Part shown: piece after piece, positions 7,725 through 15,537 of the stretch
How the letters are laid out: each line of letters starts with the position of its first letter
Numbering within the stretch: position 1 is the stretch's first letter
DNA from: Candidatus Aminicenantota bacterium
GTDB lineage: Bacteria > Acidobacteriota > Aminicenantia > Aminicenantales > Aminicenantaceae
Assembly (NCBI GenBank): GCA_016783445.1
Contig: JADHWO010000019.1
Span: forward strand, 1 to 36,320
Direction: 5' to 3'
DNA length: 36,320 nt
Position numbers and translations under genes: made by a program
The notes under the pieces: model-generated
Seen by the model: only the letters and a program-made list of their open reading frames with translations
Databases searched by the model: none
What the model was told of the DNA's origin: nothing

Positions 7725-9731
7725 ATGATTAAAGTATTCGATATATTCCTTATCTTCCTCGCTATTTATATCTTCTCATGGGGAACAATTAAACACTTTA
7801 AGCTGTGGCGCATAGGAAAAGAAGACAAACGATTTGATAAAATGGGAGCGAGGATAAAATCATTCCTGGTAGAGGGTTTCGCTCACCGCAAGATTCTACA
7901 AGATTTATATCCTGGTTCTCTGCATCTATGTATTTTCCTGGGCTTTATTATTCCATTTGGAGTTATCTTTATTGCCCAGTTCATGTTTACATTACCTGTT
8001 TTAATGGCCCGGCTTCTGTCGCTTTCTCTTGATATTATCGCAATTTTGGCGATCGTATCCCTACTCCTGACTCTATATCGTCGTTATGTAACTCGTCCAT
8101 CCAGGCTTGATAACAAGCCCGAGGATTTTAAAGTTCTCGCTCTTATTCTGCTAATTTTCTTGACAGGGATTTTTCTCGAAAGTTTAAGACTGTCCGTGAT
8201 TGGCAAGGACACACAAACATGGGCGCCCGTGGGAAAGGCCCTGGCTACCCTGATAAACACGGCAGGCTGGAGCGCTGGCACTAAAAGCCTCCTGGCTAAA
8301 ATAATCTTCCGGATCCACTTTTTTCTCGTCCTTTGTACAATCGCTTATATCCCTTTCTCCAAACTTTTCCACCTAATCAGCTCTCCAATGAACATGATCT
8401 TCCGGTCCCTTGATCCAAAGGGAGCACTCTCTTTTATGGACCTTGAAGATGAGAAGGCAGAAAGTTTTGGCATAGCAAAAATTGAGGAGTTTACATGGAA
8501 ACATCTCATGGATCTTGATGCCTGCACTCGCTGTGGAAGGTGTCAGGAATTCTGTCCTGCCCATATAACCGAAAAGCCGCTATCTCCAAAAAAGATCATT
8601 TTAGATTTAAAAGACCACCTTCACTTACGGGCCCCCCAGATTCTTAAGGCTAAGTCTAAGAATACTGAAGCTGAGGAAGTTCCACCTCTTATAGGAAATC
8701 TCATAGAAAAAGAAGCACTTTGGGCCTGCACCACTTGCCGTTCTTGCATGGAGCACTGCCCTGTTTTTATCGAACATGTGGATAAAATCGTGGATATGAG
8801 ACGTTATCAAGTGCTCATGGAGAGCAAATTTCCCGAGGAACTAACAACTGCTTTTAAAGGATTGGAAACAAACTCAAATCCATGGGGTATGGGACGTGAT
8901 TCCCGGGCTGATTGGATAAAGGAACTGGACGTTCCCATTATATCTGAGGCTTCGGGGGAGGATATTGAGTACCTGTTCTTTGTAGGCTGTATTCGTTCTT
9001 ACGATGACCGTAACAAAAAAGTCACAATAGCTATGGTCAGAATCCTAAACCATCTTGGAATCAAGTTCGCCATCTTAGGCTTAGAGGAGGGCTGCTGTGG
9101 TGACCCCGCAAGACGGTTGGGCAACGAATATTTATATCAGATTCTTGCTCAGGCTAATATAAAAACGTTCAACCATTACAACATAAAAAGGATTTTAACC
9201 ACTTGCCCTCACTGCTATAACACTCTCCAAAATGAATATCCTCAGCTTGGCTTCAACTGCAAAGTAGTTCACCATGCAGAATTTCTACAGGAAAACATCC
9301 AAAACGGACGTTTAAAACTTGAACACAGCTTGGCCAAAAGAACCACATATCATGACCCATGTTACCTCGGACGGTACAGCGGCATATACAATCCTCCAAG
9401 AGAAATCCTCCAGTCTATCCCCTCTCTGGATCTAAGAGAGATGAGACGCTCCAGAATCGACTCTATGTGTTGTGGTGCAGGGGGAGGCTGGATGTGGATG
9501 GACGAGAAGATCGGGAAAAGAATCAACATTCAGCGTCTGGAAGATGCACTGGCCACAGACCCTGAATGGATAACTACTGCATGCCCTTTCTGTGTCACTA
9601 TGTTCGATGATGCGATCAAGGATAAAAACATGGAGGATGACTTGAAAATCTGGGACCTTGCGGAACTGGTAGAACAGGCCTTATTCGGCGAGAAGAAAAA
9701 ACTGCCCCCTGCTACAGAATCAAATACTTAA
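7725..9731 (+). CDS. Membrane iron-sulfur protein: NarI-like + HdrD (two CCG domains)
   Basis: The 668-residue fusion starts with about six membrane helices (residues 3-215) resembling the NarI/HdrE cytochrome b domain. Candidate heme histidines are H54, H67, H198 and H216. Two [4Fe-4S] motifs follow, at Cys267-277 and Cys335-345. It ends with two CCG domains: Cys422, 457/458, 494/497, and Cys546, 582/583, 620/623. Complete CCG motifs bind the noncubane cluster of heterodisulfide reductase. Relatives include HdrDE, TmcB/DsrK types and the fused quinone oxidoreductases that accept electrons from ETF. The iron-sulfur part faces the cytoplasm. It probably exchanges electrons between a cytoplasmic donor and the quinone pool or the periplasmic cytochromes. 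No etfAB or dsrC is present in the window to fix the partner. Confidence 0.87.
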   Translation: MIKVFDIFLIFLAIYIFSWGTIKHFKLWRIGKEDKRFDKMGARIKSFLVEGFAHRKILQDLYPGSLHLCIFLGFIIPFGVIFIAQFMFTLPVLMARLLSLSLDIIAILAIVSLLLTLYRRYVTRPSRLDNKPEDFKVLALILLIFLTGIFLESLRLSVIGKDTQTWAPVGKALATLINTAGWSAGTKSLLAKIIFRIHFFLVLCTIAYIPFSKLFHLISSPMNMIFRSLDPKGALSFMDLEDEKAESFGIAKIEEFTWKHLMDLDACTRCGRCQEFCPAHITEKPLSPKKIILDLKDHLHLRAPQILKAKSKNTEAEEVPPLIGNLIEKEALWACTTCRSCMEHCPVFIEHVDKIVDMRRYQVLMESKFPEELTTAFKGLETNSNPWGMGRDSRADWIKELDVPIISEASGEDIEYLFFVGCIRSYDDRNKKVTIAMVRILNHLGIKFAILGLEEGCCGDPARRLGNEYLYQILAQANIKTFNHYNIKRILTTCPHCYNTLQNEYPQLGFNCKVVHHAEFLQENIQNGRLKLEHSLAKRTTYHDPCYLGRYSGIYNPPREILQSIPSLDLREMRRSRIDSMCCGAGGGWMWMDEKIGKRINIQRLEDALATDPEWITTACPFCVTMFDDAIKDKNMEDDLKIWDLAELVEQALFGEKKKLPPATESNT

Positions 9732-9810
9732 TTTTCCTTCTCCGCATTTGTTCAAATGGTTCCCTTCTATTTTGTAAAAGCAAAACATGTTTTGATAAAT
9801 TAAAAATAAG
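9732..9810. other. Spacer between redox operon and repeat copy 2
   Basis: These 79 nt are AT-rich, with no gene and no clear terminator hairpin seen. Confidence 0.4.
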
Positions 9811-10216
9811 TATTCTGGGATGGATGAAGCGACCATTGAAGATTTAGCCTTCCTGAATCGCTCTTTGAGGGTATCCGGCGAAGCCGGACATCGAGTATGT
9901 CTAAACTCAGGTCAGTGGATTCAGAAAACACGCAACTTTTGCCCCAGTAAGATAAATATTTTAATTTTGCGAAGGCCAGCAGGTAAAAAAAACCGTTTGA
10001 AGGCAAAGCGGGCATGGTTCACAAAATAGGGGCAGTCCCTATTTTGTGAGAGCGAAGCCTGAAACCGAGTAGCTTTTGCCTCGCTGGGGCAAAAGCTGCG
10101 TGTTTTTGAACCTGCTGACCTGAGCTCTCCTTCAAACGGTTTTTCTCACCCACTGCCCTTCGTTTATGCGTTAAATAGATTGAGGAAGGAATGGCGTGAA
10201 AAATCTGAAGGGAGCG
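9811..10216. repeat. Structured direct repeat, copy 2 (downstream of redox operon)
   Basis: This is the second copy of the element at 181-610, in the same orientation. It keeps all the inverted arms: 9925-9947 with 10084-10106, 9988-10003 with 10129-10144, and the central hairpin at 10020-10048. The left and right arms occur in the same order on both sides, so the pairings cross rather than nest. Identity is highest in the arms. No transposase or credible gene lies inside. The 540-nt gap between the HdrD-type gene and the threonine aldolase gene consists mainly of this element. Confidence 0.85.
10020..10048. repeat. Perfect 12-bp stem hairpin in repeat copy 2
   Basis: CACAAAATAGGG at 10020-10031 pairs perfectly with CCCTATTTTGTG at 10037-10048 around a 5-nt loop. 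It replaces the longer double-motif dyad seen in copy 1. Confidence 0.85.
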
Positions 10217-10271
10217 AGGTCATCCTAGAATACTTTCTTTTTGTTATCTATGTTCCATGTATTATGTTTTT

Positions 10272-11306
10272 TCAGCCGAGTATCTCACGGAATGCTGAAA
10301 CAGCTTTCTCTATATCCTTATCGTTTATATCCTTGTGAGTTACAAAACGAATCCTCCCCTCTGAAGTAGCCAATGCTAAGATCTTGCGGTCTTTTAATTT
10401 TGTCAAAAATTCAGGAATTGATATTTTAGGATGGTTAAAACCGAATATAATAATGTTCGTTTGAACGTGGTCCGGATTTAAAGAGATCCCTGGCAACTCG
10501 GCAATGTCTAAAGCCAGTTTTTTTGCTCTTTTATGGTCCTCGTTTAACCTGTCCACCATTTCAGTTAAGGCAATTATACCCGGAGCAGCCAGAACCCCGA
10601 CTTGTCTCATACCTCCTCCAAGCGCTTTTCTCACACGGCGAGCAAAATCGATAAATTCCTTCGGCCCTGTTAAAAGAGAGCCTACAGGAGCGGAGAGCCC
10701 TTTGGAAAGGCAGAACATTATCGAGTCTCCAATAGCTGCATATTCCTTAACAGGAATACCAGAAGCAGCACTTGCATTGAAGATACGAGCTCCATCAAAG
10801 TGAATTTTTATATCATGATTATTTGCAATCTTCCTGATAGCTTCTAAATTCTCCATCGGTACAACAGCTCCACTCCAGTTATTATGAGTGTTCTCAACAC
10901 AAATAAGCGATGTGCGAGGAATATGTACTGAAGGCTTTCTGATATTTTTCTCCACTTCTTCCGGATCCATAGCTCCTCGATTAGAAGGGATTGGCCGGGG
11001 CAGCACTCTTGCAATAAAAGTCATATGAGTGGATTCCATGTTGTAGAGATGAGCCCGTTCCTCCACAATGACTTCATCTAGTTCTCTTGTCCAAGCCTTT
11101 ATGGCAATAGAATTTGCCATGGTTCCAGATGGGACAAATAACGCAGCCTCTTTGCCCATTTTTTCTGCTGCTAAAGACTCCAGCTCCTGGACAGTAGGAT
11201 CATCTCCAAGGACATCATCTCCTACAACGGCTTCGGCCATTGCTTTTCTCATGTTTTCTGTAGGCCGAGTGACTGTATCACTTCGAAAATCCGAATATTC
11301 ACCCAT
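10272..11306 (-). CDS. ltaE: Low-specificity threonine aldolase (beta-eliminating lyase family)
   Basis: The 344-residue PLP enzyme would cleave L-threonine or L-allo-threonine to glycine and acetaldehyde. The N-terminus DFRSDTVTRPT is typical. His86 (ERAHLYN) matches the ring-stacking histidine, HFDGARIFNA gives Asp171, and LSKGLSAPVGS gives the Schiff-base Lys202. Length is normal for the family. The ATG is preceded by AAGGAG with 8-nt spacing. It has its own promoter (11335-11363, minus strand). It is transcribed towards repeat copy 2 and is not part of the redox operon. Substrate stereospecificity cannot be read from sequence. Confidence 0.93.
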   Translation of the reverse strand: MGEYSDFRSDTVTRPTENMRKAMAEAVVGDDVLGDDPTVQELESLAAEKMGKEAALFVPSGTMANSIAIKAWTRELDEVIVEERAHLYNMESTHMTFIARVLPRPIPSNRGAMDPEEVEKNIRKPSVHIPRTSLICVENTHNNWSGAVVPMENLEAIRKIANNHDIKIHFDGARIFNASAASGIPVKEYAAIGDSIMFCLSKGLSAPVGSLLTGPKEFIDFARRVRKALGGGMRQVGVLAAPGIIALTEMVDRLNEDHKRAKKLALDIAELPGISLNPDHVQTNIIIFGFNHPKISIPEFLTKLKDRKILALATSEGRIRFVTHKDINDKDIEKAVSAFREILG

Positions 11307-11334
11307 GACTTTATCTCCTTATCTTTGATGCCCC

Positions 11335-11363
11335 ATTATAAAAAAAATCTACTCTCTCAGCAA
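11335..11363 (-). promoter_or_regulatory. Sigma-70-type promoter of threonine aldolase gene
   Basis: Read on the minus strand, TTGCTG (11363-11358), a 17-nt spacer and a perfect TATAAT (11340-11335) precede the gene. The predicted start site is about 20 nt before its ATG. Confidence 0.7.
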
Positions 11364-11532
11364 ATCCTTTTAAAACCAAGTCTAGTTTTGCTCTCCCTTT
11401 TCCATCTAAAATGCATCTAAAATGAGGACGGTTCTATTTTTGTTTCATTTTTTCCGGAAACTTTTTTCCCGTTTACTTGGTTATAAATCTATGGTATTAA
11501 TAAAAATGACCGCGTAATTTTTGAATTTGTTA

Positions 11533-12249
11533 ATGAAAGCAAAAAAGATCTTCAATTCCACACTTTATACGGTCATTTTTTTTATAATCTTCTTTTTGAG
11601 CACCATCATATCTTTTCGGATAATCCTTAAAGGTGAAATGGTTACTATCCCAGATCTTGCAGGGAAAACTATGGCAGAGGCAAAAATTTCGCTCGCAAAA
11701 AAAAGTCTTACGATCGCTAACAAAGGAGAACAGTACGACACCCACTGGGAAAAGGGAAGAATTATTTTCCAGGACCCTCCCTCAGGTTCAAAAGTAAAAT
11801 TTAACAAAGAGGTCAAAGTTATCCTGAGCTCTGGAAAAGATAAGGTCATTATCCCTGGACTTATAGGAAAAAGTTTCCAGCTTATAAACCAGGCTCTTAA
11901 AGATGCAGGAATACGCAAGGGTAAAGTGTCTCAAGTACATACTTCCGATTATTCAGCTGGAAAAATTTTTGCTCAAAATCCTCAAGCTCTTGAAGAAGTC
12001 GGGAGGAATTTCCCTGTAAGTCTTCTTGTCAGCCAGGGAGAGGAAGAAGATAAGTATCTCATGCCTGATCTTATCGGCAAGAATGCAGTCACTATAATTG
12101 CTAAACTAAAAGAATTGGATTTCAGAGTAGCGAACTTACGTTATACTTCCTACCCCGGGCTGGATTCCGGAATCATCATCAAGCAACAACCCCTTCATGG
12201 CTACCTCATTCAAAAAAATTATCCAATCAACCTGGAGGTTAGTAAATAA
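11533..12249 (+). CDS. Membrane-anchored three-PASTA-domain protein
   Basis: This protein of about 238 residues has one N-terminal membrane helix and then three PASTA repeats. They begin at TIPDLAGKT, IIPGLIGKS and LMPDLIGKN, and each runs about 65 residues to a VxLxVS-like end. PASTA domains bind peptidoglycan fragments in PrkC/PknB kinases and in penicillin-binding proteins. Here they stand alone, with no kinase or transpeptidase domain. An in-frame TTG at 11521 could add four residues, and neither start has a strong Shine-Dalgarno site. The TAA overlaps the ATG of rpe by one base. A cell-wall sensing or scaffold role is inferred. Confidence 0.85.
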   Translation: MKAKKIFNSTLYTVIFFIIFFLSTIISFRIILKGEMVTIPDLAGKTMAEAKISLAKKSLTIANKGEQYDTHWEKGRIIFQDPPSGSKVKFNKEVKVILSSGKDKVIIPGLIGKSFQLINQALKDAGIRKGKVSQVHTSDYSAGKIFAQNPQALEEVGRNFPVSLLVSQGEEEDKYLMPDLIGKNAVTIIAKLKELDFRVANLRYTSYPGLDSGIIIKQQPLHGYLIQKNYPINLEVSK

Positions 12250-12917
12250 TGATACAAATTGCTCCTTCAATTCTTTCGGCCAACTTTGCAAAAATTGAAG
12301 ATGCTGCCAAGATAGCTGAGGAAGCAGGAGCTGACTTGCTCCATATAGATATTATGGATGGACATTTTGTCCCAAATCTTACTTTTGGACCTCAGCTTGT
12401 AGCTGCACTGAAGAAAATAACATCATTGCCCTTGGACGTTCATCTCATGGTCGAAAACCCAAGGTTTTTCATTCCTCTCTTTCATGAAGCCGGGGCAGAT
12501 ATGATCTCCATCCATCTTGAAGCTTCAACTCATCTTCACAAAGACATCACTCTCATTAAAGAGTTCAACAAGAAAGCGGGAGTTGCTTTAAATCCCGCCA
12601 CACCTATTCACCTGATGCATGATATTCTAAAAGAATTGGATTTTATCCTTCTTATGACAGTCAATCCTGGCTGGGGAGGACAAGAATTTATAGAATCCTG
12701 TCACTCTAAAATATCTCAGCTCAAGAATTGGATACAAGGTCAAAAGCTTCAAATTCCAATAGAAATCGATGGAGGAGTAAAACTTGAGAATATGGAAGAA
12801 CTCATTATGGATGGCACAGAAATTTTAGTTGCTGGCTCCTCTATTTTTGGGGAAAAAAATCCCAGAGAAACTATTCAAAAAATGAAAGAAATAGTAAAAA
12901 AATTCGAGAAATCATGA
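12249..12917 (+). CDS. rpe: Ribulose-phosphate 3-epimerase
   Basis: This 222-residue TIM-barrel enzyme interconverts ribulose 5-phosphate and xylulose 5-phosphate. Family signatures are present in order: HIDIMDGHFVPN near the N-terminus (metal and catalytic Asp), HLMVENP, MTVNPGWGGQEF and EIDGGV. Length is standard. It is translationally coupled on both sides: its ATG overlaps the PASTA stop (TAATG) and its end overlaps the epimerase start by 4 nt (ATGA). Confidence 0.96.
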   Translation: MIQIAPSILSANFAKIEDAAKIAEEAGADLLHIDIMDGHFVPNLTFGPQLVAALKKITSLPLDVHLMVENPRFFIPLFHEAGADMISIHLEASTHLHKDITLIKEFNKKAGVALNPATPIHLMHDILKELDFILLMTVNPGWGGQEFIESCHSKISQLKNWIQGQKLQIPIEIDGGVKLENMEELIMDGTEILVAGSSIFGEKNPRETIQKMKEIVKKFEKS

Positions 12918-13858
12918 TTTGTTTTGTAACGGGCGCTGCGGGATTTATTGCTTCGCACCTATGTCGCAGACTCCTTAAAGAAGGATTTTCTGTTATAGGG
13001 ACCGATTCATTTACTGATTTTTATGCAAAGTGGATAAAAGAAAAAAACATTCAACCTCTGATAAATGAGAAAAATTTCGAATTCATTTCCGGAGATTTGA
13101 ATGATCTGGACTTAAAAAAATTATTAAAAAATACAGATTACGTTTTTCATCATGCCGCCCAGGCAGGAGTCAGAAAAAGCTGGGGAGAGAATTTTTCTTT
13201 TTACACAAGAAATAACATAGAAGCAACTCAAAAATTGCTGGAAGCGGCTAAAGAATGTCAATTAAAAAAGTTTATTTATGCTTCGTCTTCCTCAGTCTAT
13301 GGGGCTTGCACGGAACTTCCAATGTCCGAGAATAGTCCTCTCTACCCTTTCTCACCTTATGGGGTAACTAAACTAGCAGCAGAACATCTCTGTCTTTTAT
13401 ACTTTAAAAATTACGGAGTTCCTTCAACCTCCCTTAGATTTTTCACGGTTTACGGTCCTGGACAGCGCCCGGACATGGCCTTTCATAAGTTTTTCAAGAA
13501 TATTGCAGAAGGCAAACAGATTTCTGTTTATGGAGATGGAAAACAAACCAGAGACTTTACTTATATCGATGACATCATAAATGCCAATTTTGCGTCTATT
13601 AATAAAGGAAAAGCCGGTGAAATATACAACATTGGAGGGGGAAATCGAAAAAAAATTGAAGACATTTTTCCTATTTTAGAAAAGATATGCCAGAAAAAAA
13701 TAAAAATCTCTAAAGAAAAAAAACAAAAAGGAGACGTGCCTCATACTTATGCCAACATAAAAAAAGCCCAAAAAGATCTCGACTATACACCTCAAGTTCA
13801 ACTCCAGGATGGACTCAATGAAGAGTGGAAATGGATCCAAAAGCTCTATTTTTCTTGA
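12914..13858 (+). CDS. NAD-dependent sugar-nucleotide epimerase (extended SDR, GalE/UGA-epimerase-like)
   Basis: The 314-residue protein has an N-terminal Rossmann motif (TGAAGFIAS, residues 6-14), a serine-rich ASSSSVYG segment, the catalytic YGVTK (YxxxK), and a FFTVYGPGQRPDMA segment. That last segment resembles UDP-glucuronate/UDP-glucose 4-epimerases. It probably supplies a sugar nucleotide for surface polysaccharide. The exact substrate is undetermined. It overlaps rpe by 4 nt, so it is co-transcribed. Confidence 0.9.
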   Translation: MICFVTGAAGFIASHLCRRLLKEGFSVIGTDSFTDFYAKWIKEKNIQPLINEKNFEFISGDLNDLDLKKLLKNTDYVFHHAAQAGVRKSWGENFSFYTRNNIEATQKLLEAAKECQLKKFIYASSSSVYGACTELPMSENSPLYPFSPYGVTKLAAEHLCLLYFKNYGVPSTSLRFFTVYGPGQRPDMAFHKFFKNIAEGKQISVYGDGKQTRDFTYIDDIINANFASINKGKAGEIYNIGGGNRKKIEDIFPILEKICQKKIKISKEKKQKGDVPHTYANIKKAQKDLDYTPQVQLQDGLNEEWKWIQKLYFS

Positions 13859-13884
13859 CGTGAGGCATCAAGTTTATAAAAAAA

Positions 13885-14688
13885 ATGAATAATACGAAAA
13901 AAAAATTAACGCTTGTTCTAATATTATCGGTCCTATGTTTTTTGGTGGATTCCGGGTGCAGGGGAAAAAAACCAGAGATTTCGCCAGAGGCTGCTACTTC
14001 AGATGAAAGTCTTTATAGGGAAGGAGAAAAATATGTCAAGAAAGATCCTGAGAGAGCCCGGCTCTATTTCAGACAGGTTATCGATACATATCCTCGAAGC
14101 ATCTACGCACAACAGGCTAAACTTGCTATTGCTGACTCATATTTTCAAAAAGGAGACGAAGGAAATATGATTATTGCTGCCTCTGAATACAGAGAATTCA
14201 TCTCTCTTTTTCCTATCAGTCCTTCTGCTCCCTATGCCCAGCATCAAATTTGCATGACTTTTTATAAAAAAATCCTCAAACCGGGAAGAGATCAGTCAAA
14301 AACACAGCGGGCTCTGGAAGAATTTAAAAAAGTTGTTACAAATTATCCGCTAAGCAATGAAGCAAAATCTGCACAGGAGAAAATAGCAGATTGTGAAGAT
14401 AGATTAGCAGCTCATTCTCTCCATATTGGAGTCCATTATTACAGAGTGAAAGCTTATAGAGCGGCTGTAAAAAGACTTCTTGAGATAGTGGCCAATTATC
14501 CAAATTTTTCAAAAATGGATAGAGTTTATTATTATATGGGTAATAGTTATTTAAAAGCTAAAATGACTGATCAGAGTATCCCATACTTCACAAAATTAAT
14601 ATCTGATTTCCCAGAAAGCAAATTTGCAAAAAAGGCTCAAAAAAGACTCAAAGAAATAGAAAAGCAAATACCAAAAAAGAAAAAGTAG
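13885..14688 (+). CDS. BamD-like outer-membrane lipoprotein with TPR repeats
   Basis: The 267-residue protein has a lipoprotein-type signal ending VDSGC (Cys25); the aspartate at -3 is unusual for a lipobox. Several TPR-like helical repeats follow (for example ARLYFRQVIDTYPRS, QRALEEFKKVVTNYP, AAVKRLLEIVANYP and YFTKLISDFPES). This matches the YfiO/BamD family, which works with BamA to fold outer-membrane proteins. It is 26 nt downstream of the epimerase gene and followed by a beta-barrel gene. It is either true BamD or a general TPR lipoprotein of that family. Confidence 0.82.
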   Translation: MNNTKKKLTLVLILSVLCFLVDSGCRGKKPEISPEAATSDESLYREGEKYVKKDPERARLYFRQVIDTYPRSIYAQQAKLAIADSYFQKGDEGNMIIAASEYREFISLFPISPSAPYAQHQICMTFYKKILKPGRDQSKTQRALEEFKKVVTNYPLSNEAKSAQEKIADCEDRLAAHSLHIGVHYYRVKAYRAAVKRLLEIVANYPNFSKMDRVYYYMGNSYLKAKMTDQSIPYFTKLISDFPESKFAKKAQKRLKEIEKQIPKKKK

Positions 14689-14736
14689 TTCATTTAAAAT
14701 AAAAGTTTGTTTATTATTAAAGCACAGGAGATTTAA

Positions 14737-15519
14737 ATGAAAAAAATTTATCTTCCCTTTTTAATAATTTTGATGACCTTAACTATAACCTGCCTATCCT
14801 CAGCCCAGCTCCAGGAAGAAGAAGGACTCTTTCAGAACATATCTATAAAACCGGGGATTAGCTATGAATATTTTTCCCGAACCATAAGCTGGGACGAAGA
14901 CGAGTACACCTCCAAGCTCAAATCTTATTTTTTCACATTTAACACTGAATTTGAAATCCCGAACGGGTTATCTCTGGCTCTTATATTCGGATATTCATTC
15001 ACGAATTACGACGAACTGGAATTCAGAGAACTCCCAATTTCCTTAGAACTGGGAGTCGGAAAAATTGGAGGATATCTCCTGGGAAGCGAAATCAGGAAAA
15101 GTTTTGTTTCCAACGAAGACCTCGTGATAGATGGGCAGGCCCAATTCTTCGTTTATCTCGGAAGCAAAGAGGAATGGGAAATTCCAGGTCTGTCAGTGGA
15201 AGGGACAACAGAGGGAAAGTCAAGCTGGATGAGGTTTTCAGTAGGCCCTGTTTTTACTTATAAAGGATTTGCTCCTATATATCCTTATCTTTATTTGGGC
15301 TTCAACAAACTCTGGGGAAAGTTCAAGATGGACCAGACAATTCAGGACTTAACAGGAAGTGAAGATAAAAAAATCTCTGGAGAGAGCTCATTTTCAACTT
15401 CTCTTGGATTTAACTTTATTGTCACTGAAGCCCTGAGTTTTAAAGCCGAAGGTAACTTTATGCCTTATAAAGATGGAGTTGATTTAGGATTCATGATTAA
15501 AGCCATGTATTCTTTTTGA
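14737..15519 (+). CDS. Predicted outer-membrane beta-barrel protein
   Basis: The 260-residue protein has a clear signal peptide (residues 1-23, ending SSA before QLQ). Amphipathic strands follow, with alternating aromatic residues and glycines, ending in the terminal phenylalanine MYSF typical of a barrel insertion signal. About ten to twelve strands are possible. No specific family was recognised. AGGAG precedes the ATG. It lies between a BamD-like gene and a secreted protease, a cluster of envelope functions. Confidence 0.75.
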   Translation: MKKIYLPFLIILMTLTITCLSSAQLQEEEGLFQNISIKPGISYEYFSRTISWDEDEYTSKLKSYFFTFNTEFEIPNGLSLALIFGYSFTNYDELEFRELPISLELGVGKIGGYLLGSEIRKSFVSNEDLVIDGQAQFFVYLGSKEEWEIPGLSVEGTTEGKSSWMRFSVGPVFTYKGFAPIYPYLYLGFNKLWGKFKMDQTIQDLTGSEDKKISGESSFSTSLGFNFIVTEALSFKAEGNFMPYKDGVDLGFMIKAMYSF

Positions 15520-15537
15520 TCCTTTACGGAGGAAATT

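Noticed and set aside
181-10216. The flanking repeats as ends of a classical composite transposon or att sites
   Set aside because: The repeats encode no transposase, and no integrase or target-site duplication is evident; only a non-autonomous element or recombination substrate is supported.
11480-11520. Weak promoter-like boxes before the PASTA gene (TTTACT, 17-nt spacer, TATTAA)
   Set aside because: Both boxes match the consensus at only four of six positions in an AT-rich region, so chance is likely.
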